From assembly GCA_021904315.1 (NCBI GenBank), contig CM038917.1, positions 3,038,001-3,102,000 on the forward strand: 64,000 nt of DNA, in the 5' to 3' direction. How positions within the stretch are numbered: the stretch's first letter is position 1; the number at the start of each line of letters is the position of its first letter. Shown piece by piece: positions 21,396-35,983 of the stretch. The notes under the pieces were generated by a model. That model did no database searches, was not told the DNA's origin, and saw only the letters and a program-made list of their open reading frames with translations. This DNA comes from Sphagnum magellanicum (Eukaryota > Streptophyta > Sphagnopsida > Sphagnales > Sphagnaceae). The position numbers and the translations under genes are program-made.

Positions 21396-24300
21396 CAAGT
21401 GATTGAAAAACCCCAAAATCACTTGATTTTCAAAATTCTTTTTTTGGTAAATTTTCATCAATTTTGAAAAAAAGGCTATGAGTCTTTAGCCACTAGGGTT
21501 GCTGAATGTCCTCAATAGAGTCTATTTTTAAATTGGTTGATTTCAAAGGAAAGAGCATGTTGTCAAATACACAACTTTTGTGTTTGAATCAACTCTAAAT
21601 GTTTTTTTTTGTAAAGAAGGATATTATTATTCTTTGTAAAGGTTTGGTTTTAGAAATCAAATATTGGTGTGACACAAGATGTGAAGCTTTCCTTTGAGAA
21701 TATAGAGGAGTTTTACTTCAACCTTGAAGTTTTTATAAATGTTGGGTTGGTACAAAAAACCAAAATAATTACTTGTTGGTTGTCATGTTTGATTTTTCTT
21801 TTTGTGCAAAAAGACTAGTGAAGCTAAACCATGCAAACTTTGTGAATCATGAATTTAGAACTCTAGTTAATTTGAACCTTCAATTCAACTCCTCTTATTA
21901 GTTGGATTATGGTTATGGTTTTTGAGATCCATTTTTTGGTTGCCAAGATCCACGTCAACAAGTGTTGGACATGCACAATGAACTTTCTAGGGTTAGAATC
22001 ATTTTGCATTAAAAAAAAAGGAAAAATCTACATTTTTCAACACTTCGTTTTCCTCCTCTTTGCTTGTTGGTTTGCTTGGTTTGCATAATTGAAAACATTC
22101 AAAGTTGGGGTACTACTTTTGGGTACATAACTATACATGTATTTAACTCTTGGGTTCAAAACCAAAAAACTTCAAAAAGCTTATATATATATAATTTTAT
22201 TTTATTTTATTTATTTATTTATTTTTGCACATGCAATTAGCACTTGAGACTATAAATTCCAAGCTCAATGAGCATAAACAACTATCCAATGCATCCAAAA
22301 AAATGTCCTTTTCTTTGTAGCATTCAAAATCCCCATATGTTTTATAATCAAAATCACCAATCATAGGTGTGTGCATTGTTATTCACAAAACAAAATTAAC
22401 TCGATTATATTACTATACACATTCCTTTTCATTCCAATTAGAAGAAAATACAATTGAAAGGGTGAAAACACATTAAGATGGAGCACTTTCGATGTCACAA
22501 AGAACTTTGTTGCATTTTTCATAATTTCAATTGTAACTTATTCCAATTGATATGAGCAACTCATGGAATGGGACTCATGTAATATTTAATGAATTTAATG
22601 ATCAGAACACAATGTGAAAAATCATGTCAAAACCTTTAGATCTAAGTGATAATGCACTAGAATAATACAAAAAAAAAATTGTCACAATGAATCTTTTTTG
22701 AATACAAAATATATCTATAGCCAAGAATTTTGTTATGTGTAATAGTTCAATGAATGTGATACCATAGTACCTTTTCAGGTTTGGCATAAATTAAATTATT
22801 TTTTAATTTGCTGAATTTTTTGGATATTAATAGTTAGTCATGACAAAAGTTTAAAAAATTCATACAGTCACTCGGAGTAGCTTTCAAGAGTAACTTATTG
22901 ACGACCTAACAATAAAAGCACTAAAATTTTCTTCTATAAGTATTTGGTTATAATAAATTTAATATAGAGTGCCAAACTTTTCAAAATTCAAATTTTAACT
23001 GCCAAATTAAGAATTGAAAATTAAATTAATTATTTGGCACCTCAGTGCCGAACTTGAAAAGGTACTACGATATAAAATTGAATCATGTAAACAACAATTT
23101 GGTTTTGAAAAAAAATAAAAATCTTGGAAAAAGAAAAGTGTTTCAAAAGTCCTTTATGTGCAATGTATAATCAATTTGAACCACATTTATTAAGAAATTG
23201 TTGAAGGATACAATATACTAAATTCTTTAAACTAATTTACTATGAATGTTCATTAATGCCACTTAGCCATCCATTGCCCCTTTACCAATGTCAACATGCC
23301 ATGAATCCTTTATATTTTTTTCAATCACGAACTTCCATGAACTACCAATTTTATTCCACCTAGCTAATGTGTTTTCACCCAAGGTAATTGAAATAGTTCT
23401 TTTGAAAGACTCCAAAGGATGTTTATATAATATTATATATATAAATTTCTTATTATGGCATTAATTTAATGTTTGGCATATAACAACACACTACAATTAC
23501 AATGTAATAAATATGAATTGAGAATGGGATTGTAACATCTAAACCCAAGTCTTTAAAAAAACTGAAAAATAGCATCTGAAATTGAAACCTTAAGAAAAAA
23601 CTAAAAATATCATCTAAAACTCAAACTTTGAATTTTTTTGAAAATACCCCAAAACCCAAACCCTAAAAAATAACCTCAAAACCCAAACCTTGAGAAAAAC
23701 CAAAAAAAACCCTAAAATCTAAATTGTAAAAACAAAGAATTGAAAATAAATTCCTAAATCCCAAACCCTAAAAAAAACTGAAAAATGGCCACTACAACCC
23801 TTTTGAAAATCTAAAAATAACATATCAAACCCAAACCCTAAAAAAAAGGAAAAAAAAACCCCTTCCAACCTGAACCTTTAAAGAAAAACTTCAAATAAAT
23901 TCTTAAGCCCAAACCCTAATTATTATTATTTTGAAAAAGAGCCCTTAAAACCCAATCCTTAAAAAACACAATTGAAAAATATCCCTTATAACCAAAGCCT
24001 AAAAACAAACAATCAGCAAGTGACCCCGAAAACTCAAATGTTATACCCATATAACTTTCATATACCTATAATCCCATAATCCAATTAGGGTACCACTTAG
24101 GTCCACTTTAAACTCAAAGTTGAAGTTAGTGCCTAGTTGACCCCTAGTTTGACATTTTGATCCTCAACTGAGATGACCTTAAAAAATACTCAAAAAGTGG
24201 GGGTGAAACATAAATTAAGGGATTAAATTGAGGATAAACTAGGGACTACTTTAAGGACAACTCTAATGTACTAATTCTTCCCCAATCCTCACCCATAAAC

Positions 24301-27300
24301 ATGAAAAATAAGATAACATAAAGTGAAATCTATTTAAATGCAATCACCTAGGGCAATAATTATAGTTGGCTAATCAAGAGTATTCATTTTTTCAAATCAT
24401 ATGGATTGTGTGATATATGGAACCATGCCTAATTTCCCAAAGGTTTTTGAATTTGAAAAAATGTGCATGGATATTACAAGGCTTAAAAATTTGAAGAATT
24501 AGGATCAAATGCACACCCAAAAAAACCTACCAAAAGGTTTTGAAATGTCAAAATTGGGATCAAAGGCTTTGTTCAAAAGGAAAAACCAATGAACACTGGT
24601 TACAAATAGTGAATTGATTGATTATTGAAAAAATCAACAATTGTCTTGAAACAAGGATCCAAGGGTAGCTTATTCATAACTCATGTGTAAGATCTGAAAG
24701 TGTTCAATAATTGGACAAAGACCCTACCTATTTGGTGTAAGAACTAGACAACACTGGTTTGAATTCAACATGATGTATGCAACCACAAATTATCTTGCCA
24801 AATTCCATAGTCCAATGGATGAGCCCATACACAATCACACATTTCAAATCCCTAAAGATGATAACACCAACTAGCTTTGTTCGAATTCATTATTTGGTTT
24901 CTTATTTTTTTTTGATTCATATGTCTAGATGGTTTGTTGGTACTTTGAAGATGGTCTATGTATTTATTATTACCACAATTATAGTGGAATGCTATTTAGA
25001 CACTTAAGTTGGTGTTTGATCTTGTTATGTGGTTCCATTTTATCTTCTATTTTTACAAGCTCCAAGATCAATTCAAACCATAAATTCAACCTAGCTTACA
25101 CAACCAAATAAATCAGCTGTACATTCAACTTGGCTCATTGAAGGAACCAAAAATGAATGTTTCAGGATACCCATCAAAATCAGCATCCGTAACCTTTCAC
25201 CCATACAATAAGATGTTTGGATGCAGGACCACATGAATCTAGAATTCTGTAGCACAAGGAACATAACCAAAAGCGCATCATCCCCATCTCCCCCTCCCCC
25301 AAGACTTGCAAAAATTGGCTAGAGAGCAAAGGCCATGTAAAGCTCAGGCTTTTAGTTATATCCAGTGGTACACACAACTGTTGTGTACTGCAAGAAATAC
25401 TTCAACATCCGAACTCTCACCATTACAAACTCAAAGTCACTGCGATGTAATGTCTGATGCTTATACATCAACTTCAAAGATGCATGCAACCATATGACAG
25501 GACAATGTCACAACACAACTTGGAAGAAACTTAAGTAAGGTACACCATTATAATCAACCCATATCCACCAGGTTGATATATGATGTGAGGCATACATAAC
25601 ACCATAGCAAAGGAAGGGGGCCGATATTATCCATAGATTTAAAAACTCCCCATTTGCAATTTTGGAATGTCAAGTACTTTTGGGCTTCAGTTCAATGTCA
25701 AAAGATAGGCACTGATGGTGATCTCCAAGCCAACTTCCATTCATTCCCCTGGATACTTGTAGAACATACCTCCCAGCCTGCAAGCTTGAAGATTTTCATG
25801 TTCAGGGATATATATGTCTCAAATAACAAATAACAATTTTTATTTTGTTTACTTAACCTGCAATGAAAGTGTGATAGAAATAAACCCTCAACAAAATCAG
25901 TCACGTTCCTAAATCCTCAAATTACAAAAAACCGCATAATGAAAACACAAAGTTGTTGAAGTTCATGCATTTTAGTAGCAGAACTAAATTGTCGAACTTC
26001 ATTCATTTTTGCAATGAACTACTCCATTAATAACATCAAGTTTTTCTGTCCTCAAAACAATTATGACCAGTTTAATTCTTATTTGAGATTTCCACAAATT
26101 GTTTATTAAAGGTCTGTGATTTCCAAACTTACTGGAGTTATGTATGACTCATGAGGGAATGAAGGTTCTGCATGTGCATTGATCAATCGCTCAATTCACC
26201 CAAATAAGCTATAATTTGGGTACTACTGGAAGAAAATCAATTTGACTCAAGGCAAGGTTTTATGAAGTTTTGACATCATGTTGATTGTATTATTCTCACA
26301 TAATGGTGAGAATGGTGATGTTCTGATTGGTAGTCAGGTTGCAACCCTAAACCTTTGACCTCCATAGACCTACTATTTAGCACAAGGTACCCACCTAGGG
26401 CTATCATTGACCCAATGATTCCGCAACCATTCATTGCTTTGATGAACATTTCATAACAGCAGTTTGCATGATGAAAAGAGGTGTGATCAGAAGTTGTGTT
26501 ACAAAACTCTCTTGTATGACTAAACCGTAACAGGATGGTGTGTCAAATGTGATTGGCAGAAAGTGCCAAAGATGGAAATGGTTAGTGATCATGCCCCTAG
26601 AGGAAGTCACATTTTTTTGCTATTTTGCTTATGTTTTGTTGTTTGCAGGTTATGAACGTTGGTCTATTATTCTTCATGGTGCACTGATGTTCAAATCAGG
26701 TGTTGGTGATGGAGTGTAGTTTTTGTGATTATTTGGTTGTGTGATGGAGATGACTCAAGAGTTGCTGATGGAAGACAGTGTGCTTGGTGTTTGGAAGAGG
26801 ATAAATGCAAGACAATGGAGAAGCTAAGCATCTTGGTTTTTCTTGCTTTTATGGACTGAATTGCTTTTGTTTTCAAGACTTAGGATTGATACTTATGTTT
26901 TTAGGAATAAATACCTTCGCTCGAAGTCAGATAGTTTTGTGAGTTAGCTTCATAGAATCTGTTGCACTGGAATTAGAAAGCAGAACAGTATGTAGTAGAG
27001 AATCAATAGGGGCCTACTGATGGAAGGGATGAGAGACTCAAGGGGATCAATGGGCTGGTCTTTTGTGGGATGTTTTGCTCAAATCTAATGTGTTTGAACT
27101 TCATGTTGTATCATGGAAAAGGTTGAGTACTTGCAGTTTTGGGAGCTCTAAACAATGTTTTAGTAGTTGGGAGTACTTGGGAAAAGTGAAGAATAAAAGA
27201 AGTCTGCCAAGGGAACTGTTTGTTAGTATCGTCTCCATGTCCAATACAAACTCAACATTAAATTAGGTTTAGTTGGGAATGGGCAAGGTGTTATGCATTG

Positions 27301-28830
27301 TTTGGAAGTGTTGTTAAATGACCACAAGAATAAGCCATGATAGCCCACACTGAGAGGAAGGTCAGAAGTGAATTGATCCATCAAAGTCCATAGGTTTTAG
27401 TTCTGTTCTATGCTTTTAAACAATTTCAGGTTAGTTGGTTTAGGTTTATGCTTCTCATCAATTTGCTTTGATTCCGTATACTTTTAGTCACACAACATTT
27501 GTTTAGTGTAAGAGAGCATACAAACTTTGGTATGCCCTCCTTTTTTGTGATAGAGGCATTTCAATTATTTCGAGGAATGATTATGTTTAATAACCAGTGG
27601 CCTCACACAAATTACCTAGTCCATAATGGGGTAAGGTAGACATGATCATCACTGAACCATATTTTATCACCAAACCCTTATCATATTTTTTCATTCTTTG
27701 TTTTTTTTTAAAGAGATCTTCATAGCCATGGGTGCCCTAAGTGAAGGTTTAAAAATATATCTTTGAATTTCAAAGATAAAGGAATAACACAAAATAGAAA
27801 GACAAAGAAAATGAGCTTGTTTAAAGAAAAATAGTAGACCCCCCTCCTTCCAAATCTTACATTTTTCTCATTTTCTCATGCATTTTGAGTGATTTGAAAA
27901 GCTCTAGGCACGTCAATTGAAGCTTTACATTTTTTTTTGAATTCTATCCATAATAAATTAATGTTCAAAGATCTTAACCTACAAAATGAAAATTGTTTTA
28001 ACTATTATGACCAAACACTTCTATCTTCATTTTTAAAAGGCGCATCTTGATTTTTCTTAATGAATTTGAATGATTTTTGTGATGTTGGATGTGCCATGTG
28101 GAGGTCTACAACCTGTCTTTGAGCTTCAAAGGCAACAACAGAACATTCATGGATTTGTGCTTCTTTCATACTAAGTGTTTTGGTGATCAACCTAATTACC
28201 TTACATGCAAGCAAGTTCTTATTGGATGTCCCCTCACATCAATAAAATTCAACAATGCATAATTAGAAAGTATTCAAACCTAAAGTTGGATTTTCGTATC
28301 ACAATGTCTTCTATGCATATTTGTAAATGGCAAGTTTTAATTAATGGACTATGGAGGTAGTCTTGAAAAAACAAATTAAAAGCTCCAATGTGAGATCACC
28401 ATATGGCTTCCAAATATTTAAAATCCAACATCCCTAGATAATTCCACTAGAAGTTTGGAACAAAGAAAAACCAAATGTTGAGCATCCCAAATTTTTGGGT
28501 AGCATTGCGTTACGTTTGTCCATAAACCAAAGGAGCACAAATCAAAATTGGATAGTAAAAACACTTAAGGCATTTTTGTGGGTTATGGTGGCAAGTCATA
28601 CAGAATGTGTCCATGCCAACTGAAAGAAGGTTGTGCACCATGTTTTGGTGGTTGAAAGCCTATTGCTTCAAACCATGACCTAATTAAAAGATTTCATAAA
28701 AGAAACACATAATGATGAAAATCAACAAAGCAACAAGGGCCCTCATGATTCTAAAGTCATTGTTGAGGATTTTCATTTTAAAATCATCGTTGAGGATCAT
28801 GGCAATGAGAAATCATTAAAGTCAGTTACA
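21396..28830. other. Gene-free AT-rich region
   Basis: Seven kilobases without a recognisable gene on either strand. It holds A/T runs, short microsatellites and the decayed CCCTAAA-like block at 23540-24010. Scattered ORFs under 80 codons show no domain content. Confidence 0.5.
23540..24010. repeat. Decayed CCCTAAA-like tandem block
   Basis: Roughly ten loosely repeated units of the form aaacccaaaccctaaaaaa followed by (a)ctgaaaaat or similar, about 40-50 bp apart and strongly diverged. It looks like an old minisatellite that incorporates telomere-type words. Confidence 0.6.
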
Positions 28831-28834
28831 CAAG

Positions 28835-30392
28835 TTCATCATAGACATATTAACGAATGAAAACTTCCAAAAAGGTTGGAAGATTTTGTGATTTTGGTAG
28901 AATTTGCAAACATTGTGAACTTCCTAGAGGATTTAATGAATGTCATTGAAGCCCTAGTTAGAGATGATGCGCAAAATTGGAAGGTAGCTATGGAAGAAGA
29001 TGAGTTATTTGAAAAAGAACAACACATGGATATTGTCAAAACTTCTAACAAACCACAAAGTTATTGGTTGTAAGTGGGTGTTTTGAACTAAGATGAATGC
29101 TTGCGGTCAAATTATATACCATAAGGTGAAATTCATAGCTAAAGGTTACGCATAAAAACACGAAGTAAACTTTAGCAATACATTTGCTCTAGTGGTGAAG
29201 TTCACTTACATCAATGTTATTGGCTATAATTGTGATAAGAGATTTGGAAGTATATCAAGTTGATTTGTAGAAATAATTTTATCACTTGTTGTAGTTAGAC
29301 CACAATGTTTACATCAACACATACAAAGATTTTTGTAACTTGTAAATAAGTTTTTCTTACCCTTCTAGAACCTATCCATCAAGTTGTTTTATGGAAATGA
29401 CTTCCTATAAGTCACCATTTAGGAATGCACTTTTAGGAGGGTGTGATCATCATTGTGTATGTTGACGATCTTTTCATTTTTCATAAGATGTGAAGGTCTT
29501 TCATTAGGTGATAGACATCCTTTATAGTAGATTCTCCATGACTAATTTAAGGGAGGTAGACTTAAAGTGACCAAGGATAGAAATTGGAGAAGCATCATGA
29601 TGGGTGAGTTTGGATATGTTATAAAACTACTAAGTAAGTTTGGTATGGCTACATGCAAATCTATTGATACACCTCTTGATGCAAGTGCTAAGCTTTCAAA
29701 AGGCCAAAGTCTCGGTTCAATGGAAGAAAAATGTGAAATGGCGAATGTTCCATACAAGGCGGCCATAAGCAGCGTCATGTATCACATGGTTGGCACAAGA
29801 CTAGACTTGGTTACAACAATAGGAGTTTAGTTTTTCAACAATATTGGACTTCCAAATTGGCAAGCTATGGAGCAATATTTAGATACTTGCAAGGTATTTA
29901 GAATCTTGCATTATAGTATTTTGCAAATTCCTTCAAGAAAGATAATGGTGTACAATTGTATGGTTTTTGTGACTTGGACTAGGGAAGGAATGTTGATACT
30001 AGGAGATAAACAATAGGTTATGTCTTTCTTCTTGGAAAAGTAGTTATTTTTTGGGCTAGCAAGAAACAAGCTACATTAGCCCTTTCCTCTATGGAGGTTG
30101 AATACATGGCTTCTATTCAAGCAATGAAAGATGCTATTTGGCTTAGAAGGTTTCTGGGAGAAGTTGGATATAAATAAGAAAAATCAATTTTGATCTTTAT
30201 TGACTCTCAAGGAAGTTTAGCAGTGCTAAAAAATCTTGTGCACCATTCACACACAAAACACATATATTTAGTTCCATTTTGTGAAGGAAGTTCAATGAAG
30301 GAAATGATTGTTGATATTTTTATAAAAAGAGTCTCTAAAGATCAATTTGAAACTTGCAGAAGTAAATTAGGATTAATTCACCATGAATAAAA
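28835..30392 (+). mobile_element. Degenerate Ty1/copia pol (RT and RNase H)
   Basis: Reading across frames gives copia pol motifs in order: LPKRLEDF, AQNWKVAMEEDELF, then CKWVF (about 29069), FIAKGYA, the RT active site YVDD at 29458-29469, the segment CKSIDTPLDASAKLSKGQ (about 29655), YWASKKQATLALSSMEVEYMA (about 30050) and IDSQGSLAVLKN of RNase H, ending at a stop at 30390. Several stops and frame changes make it non-functional. A purine-rich gagtgggagtg precedes tgataag at 30417, where a 3' LTR could begin, with a TATA-like tataaaatc at about 30600. No matching 5' LTR, gag or integrase was found upstream, so the copy is 5'-truncated. Confidence 0.85.
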
Positions 30393-31312
30393 AACTAAAT
30401 ATCATTGAGTGGGAGTGATAAGATTACAATGAACTATCAAGCTTGTCTACTCAACTTGACTACAACTGGCTAATTCTCTTCGGAGTCACATGTTATTTAT
30501 TGTTGCCCCTTGATTTTAGCTACAAGTTGTTGAGAGTCTTGTTGCTGATTTTTTTTTACACATTTATTTGTTAAACTTTATATAAGCTAACTTTTGTTCT
30601 ATAAAATCATCTCATTTTCTCTAATGGTCATGTGCCTAATGAAGCACAAGTGTGTGCTTAGTCTTGGTCTACATGATTAGCACCAATAATGACTAGTAAG
30701 TTCTAAGCTACAATAATAATTTCTGTAAAAAATACAAGTATTAAACTTTACCTTACATATACGGACATTTATCTTCATATTCACCCATGTATTATTGAAT
30801 AGGATACATATTGTACACCATTATAAATCCATTCACCTTGGAATACACAAAATACGCTTTGAATACACATTTAAAGTTCTTATTTATTTGACCACATTTG
30901 CTATTAATGGAACATAACTGGGTCTTTCGGGATGAAAACCATGTTAAAATTGTTCAAATGGTTGAATGAAAAAAACATTAGTTACAAGGTAGTTGTAGTG
31001 TAGTTGCAAACACAACCAAATGCAAAAAATAGTTGAAAAAATAACTAATGATAATTGCAAATGAAAAATAATTGCAACTAGTTGCAAATTGATTGGTTAC
31101 AGAGACCTAGTTTCCTTGTAATGTGTGCTTGGAGTATGAGACAATGATTTTACATTGGGTAAGAATGAACTATTTCTTGTAACATGTGCTGAAGCACATG
31201 AATCTAAATACCATTGGTGATCTACCTTTCAACCTTCTAAACTTGTTACAACTATTTCAAATAGTTCTTGAACATTTGAGTCATTAGGCTAAAGTTGATT
31301 TATGGGTGTGTC
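30393..31312. other. Possible 3' LTR remnant and AT-rich spacer
   Basis: Sequence following the copia pol end. The first few hundred bases may be an LTR (tgataagatt... with a TATA-like box), but the far boundary and a target-site duplication were not identified. No gene seen. Confidence 0.3.
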
Positions 31313-31975
31313 TTACACCACATTTGTATTAATTTTGCTCCCACTTTTGGCAATGGTTTCCTTGCACTCATTAAAGAAGTGATGAAACTTCCCACAATAA
31401 AAATAAATGTCTAGTTTGCACCTAACATTATTTGGTTTATGCATAATACCTTTCTTGTATCGAATAAAAAAGACATTTTTTGATGACTTCATATTGTAAC
31501 CTAGAGATCTTTGATTTTCTTCATGCTGCAATCTCCCCACAAGTATTTCAAAAGACAAAGTGGTGTGTGTACTTGTGATTGTTTGAATGAATGACTCATA
31601 TGATTTAGGTAAGGCATTCAATTGGATCTCCACCAATTTTCTTTAATCATGGGCATGTTGATTACCACTAGTTACGATTTTAATGTCTCGAACTCTTAAA
31701 AATCCCTTTCCAGCTTGGTATCCTATTTGTAAACAATTTTTCAAATGCATTTTTTTCATAAGGTTGCAAATCTCATATATCTTTTGTAAATGCATCCATG
31801 TCCTTCTAAGGTCTTCAAATTCAAATATCTCTAAGAGTAGGTTACTTTTTACTAATGATATCAATATATACATGACCTTATATTTTCGATATTCCACTTC
31901 AGGATTATTAGGTGGTGCGTGAGTCACTAATATATAAATAGGTATTACAACATTGGGTGGTACATGATCTTGCAC
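31313..31975 (-). mobile_element. Copia gag fragment, opposite orientation
   Basis: Two minus-strand ORFs (31975-31643 and 31636-31313) read as a copia-type gag (UBN2-like): FEDLRRTWMHLQKIYEICNL, then LNALPKSYESFIQTI, FEILVGRLQHEE and a zinc-knuckle remnant YCGKFHHFFNEC, in which the first Cys of CX2CX4HX4C is a Tyr. A short interruption between the ORFs breaks the frame. It is oriented opposite to the pol relic 1 kb away, so the two are pieces of different insertions. Confidence 0.75.
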
Positions 31976-32839
31976 TTCAAGGGCAAGATCTATTCGTCTA
32001 TTATTGTTACTTTTTCCTCCTTTGCTACTACTATTTTTTCTTCTTTTTCTTTGTTAGTATGCCTTGAATAAATAAGGCTATGATGACATTTCCTCCTTGG
32101 TATTAGTGTCACAGATGTGGGAGGTTGAATGGAAAATGACAGAAAATTTAGGAATGATGTCCCAAGTGGGGCCACCACATCCCAAACTCTTTTTTTTCGA
32201 TTGACTCATGACATGGATGATCTCTTCGACTAATCCACATGGGGTGTATGGGTGGTTATTTAATGATGGTTTGATTGGCTCTAATTATCTCTTCTTTATG
32301 TGGCCTTACTATAATTTTCATGTGTAACTTTGAATGTTAACTATATGTAACTTGTTGTGAGCGAAATTTTCTTTCTTTCACAATTCACACTTGGAGATCT
32401 TTGATTCTTTTTGTTCGGATCACTCTTTGCCCTCCAACATTATGTTCATTTGTTGTTTTTTTCATAAACATTCTGGATTAGTTTGCACATGGACAAGTTT
32501 ACTTTTCTTTCATTTGGATGTTGGATTACAAAAGATGACAAAAGGCCTAAAAGCAACAAAATCCATGGAAAATATGATTTGGAAGCAATTTTGTAAATCC
32601 ATATGATGTATAACCTACAAACAATCAAATTCATTCAATAGCTATCTGATGTACTTCCAAGTTCTCTTTCAATCAAATCCCAACACCTTTGTCTGCAAAA
32701 TATGTCATATTGGGCCAATTATTCTTTCACAAGGATCCACCAAACTTTGAATCCATTATTGTTAACTATCACATCCCATTGTTTATGACCAACAAAAAAA
32801 TAAAATGAATACACTAAGAGCACTTGCATAAGTACCTAG
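31976..32839. other. AT-rich intergenic sequence
   Basis: May contain the decayed 5' flank of the gag fragment (minus-strand ORF 32178-31990 has no domain). No gene recognised. Confidence 0.4.
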
Positions 32840-34351
32840 GCTTAATGAGCATATTTACCATTTCCTCCAGGTCATCATCAGAATTGTATGTTGCTTTAGC
32901 TTGGGCTACTTGGGTAGCTATTTGTTCCACTACTACTACACCAACCTCATCACCTTAGACTTGGCCATCTACATGGAACACTTGGTCACTTATGGACTAT
33001 TGTGCAAGCAATTTTTCTTTCAGAGCATGCAACCCTAGAAGAGGCTCTTCAACGTCATGTATCACTCTGTGAGCTCGAGGTTCCTTTTGGATGATAACTT
33101 TCCATTTTGGATTCATTGTGTCAAGTATAAAAAACACCTACCCTCCCAACATGCAAATGCAAATAATCATTGGCTTACATTTGTTCACTGCATTTCAATA
33201 AACAAAACTTTAATTGGAAAAAAAACAAACCTACATATCAAAAGTTTGAAAATGCAATGTTGTTGGAGGTTTTCAATTACTAAGTGCAAGGTTAAAGATT
33301 TTGTAAAAAATGTTTCATTTATATATTTAACCATCATTGTGTAACTCCCTATAAATGTTAATTAAAAATTTATACTCCATATCTAGTTTATAGTCGTAAA
33401 AATTGTTACAATTTTTTAGTTGTTCACATTGTTTTTACATTTTCATATTGATGATAGTTGTTTGACTCCCAAAAAAACTCTTGGATTTGGAAATGTTACA
33501 AGACAAATCATTTGAGTTAGGACTTTGGAAATTAAATTATTTTACTTGAAACACTATTGATGGGAAAACATATGGTTGTGAATTCTCTAGTCACCTCCTT
33601 GCATAATTAATGAACCAAAATCCATATTGGTCTTGTTGAATAGTTTGCACCCCTTGCAAATTTGATGGGATCCAAGATGCTTGAAACAAAATCTACTTCA
33701 TGGTGGCATAGGAAACAACCAAAATCTCCTTCGAGACTCCCACATATCTCAAGGTGGCCATAACTACATTATGATCTCATGCAAAGGAGCAGTTCCCTTG
33801 GATGAAAATATAAGCAAACCCACTATCATAGGTTGTGTGGTAATCACCTATCTCATCTTCCACGTGATAATGATTACCATACGCCCATATTGACACATAT
33901 GACAAAGCAATTTTAGATGGAGGTTGGGACAAACATATGATGTTTTCATCAATGGCCTCATTGCAATTTAAGGCCCTTTGGACATACTCCTACAACCACT
34001 GACCAAATGGAGGAACCTCCATGTCCAAGTGTGGTGGAAATGTGCAAGTTGTTCTACCTCTTCTACCACCTTTCCTTGACTGCAATATTGTTTTTTGGCT
34101 TCTTCTAAATGAATTCGGCATGCCTCATGTTCTCTAGGATAAAAAGATAGTGAGAAATTAATGCCTAACCAAAATCTTTAGTCGTCATTTCAAATAATTG
34201 GTCACTCAAGAATGGACCCACCGAAAATAAAATCTAGCCACCTTTTGTGTTGCATTTTTAATTTCCTAGCTTTTCTTGGCCCCATTTTGATGGTTATGTC
34301 AAAATGTACCTAAAAATCCAATGATCATTATATTATGAAAGTATGCATGTG

Positions 34352-34353
<2 letters not shown>

Positions 34354-34399
<46 letters not shown>

Positions 34400-34400
34400 T
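34354..34400. repeat. (TA)n/(CA)n microsatellite
   Basis: About 18 TA units followed by five CA units, inside the CACTA relic. Confidence 0.95.
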
Positions 34401-35744
34401 ATTGTTTTGTAACAATAAATAAAATGTGAATGCAATAGACTATATCAATAAAATATAGTATTACCTTGACATCTTTAACAAATATCTACCAAATAGTTAA
34501 TTATTTTAAAAATTCCATTAAAAAAAAAAAGTATCCTTGAATATTTTGAAAGAATTTTTATGTTCCTTCACAAAAGATATATATTTCAAATATTCTTTTG
34601 AAACAATTCAACACTTCCAAAAATAAAATAATTAGTGTCAAAGTTATTAAGGTATTAGGGTTCACTGTAGCATTAGAATATTGATGGAATATATAGATTT
34701 TATTACAACAAACCTAGCATAATTATTTAACTCGGTTCTTAATTTCAATGTACCATGGCATTACAATAGTTTGAAAACCCAACAAACATTGCCATGCAAT
34801 CATCCAATTCATGAAAATCCTTGTTTTTAAGATGTGGGTTAATTCACATTAGGTTCCTTTAACATGCCTACATTGTAACTTGGAAATAAGCTAAAAATAA
34901 GTAGTTCATAACTTGGTCGACCTTGGAATGATAGTGTTTTGCACCCAAGTTCCACTATTGCCCTAATGTCCACATTTACATATCCTTTAGAACACTTGAA
35001 TTTACAACTTTGACAACATATGGGTGTTGGGGCTCACCGAATTAGGTCTTGGGTTGCCACATAATTCATGAACACATATTCATGGACCATACGTAATTCC
35101 ATGTCATTCAATGTTCTTCGTTTTGACTTCCTTTCAAGAACTTCATCTACATTTGCTAATTCTTTGTCTGGGTCCCACATCCTCCTTATGTGTTCATATA
35201 ATGAAAGGTATTCGGTGCAGAATCCAAGGGCCTCATCATACATATGGCTTGGCCATGTAGCCTTCATGTTTAGCTCTATTATGCACATAGTGCTTTAGCA
35301 CGGCCAAATATCTTTCAACGGGGTAACACCATCAAGCCCTAACTAGGCCACCTATTTCCAAATCATCTACTAGGTGGATGAATAAGTGTGTTGATATATC
35401 AAAAAATCCATGAGGGAAATATATTTCAAGCATAGATAATGTTTTCACACCATATACCTTGAAAGAAAGTATATCATGTGGATCAACGATTTTCATGCAT
35501 ATTTTTTGGAAACATTTACTCAACCTTATAATTGTTTGACACATGTTAGGCAATAACATATTTCCTCACACAAGTATCATGATGTGGTGGTCATGACTCT
35601 TTATGACAGACAATTTCCACTTTGCAACATGTTTTTAAAATGTTGCAGCATACTTAGTTGGGGCCTTGATGGATGCAATTGTTAGAAATACTATTCGTTT
35701 CTAATTCCCAATGTTGATGAATAGTATTCACATCCTTATAGTAG

Positions 35745-35983
35745 TTAGGTTAGGTTGAATAGTGGTGGCTAGGGTTTGGAAGTGGAGGCTACTTAGGGCT
35801 TGGCAGTGGCTAAGGGTAAGGTTTGGTGGTGGCTAAGGTTAGGGTTAGGTGGCAGCTAAGGCTTGGCGGCAGCTAGGGGTAGGGTTTGGTGGCGGCTAAG
35901 GTTAGGGTTTGGTGGTGGCTAGGTTAGGTGGCAGCTAGGGTTAGGCGACGGCTAGATGAGGTGGCAGCTACTTTAGGGTTAGG
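35745..35983. repeat. GGTGGCGGCTAGGGTTTGG-type minisatellite
   Basis: About ten irregular units combining GG(T/C)GG(C/T)(G/A)GCTA(A/G)GG with TTAGGGTT(T)GG, each about 20-25 bp. It is G-rich on the plus strand, contains many TTAGGG words, and stands out sharply from the surrounding AT-rich DNA. It interrupts the CACTA relic. Confidence 0.8.
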
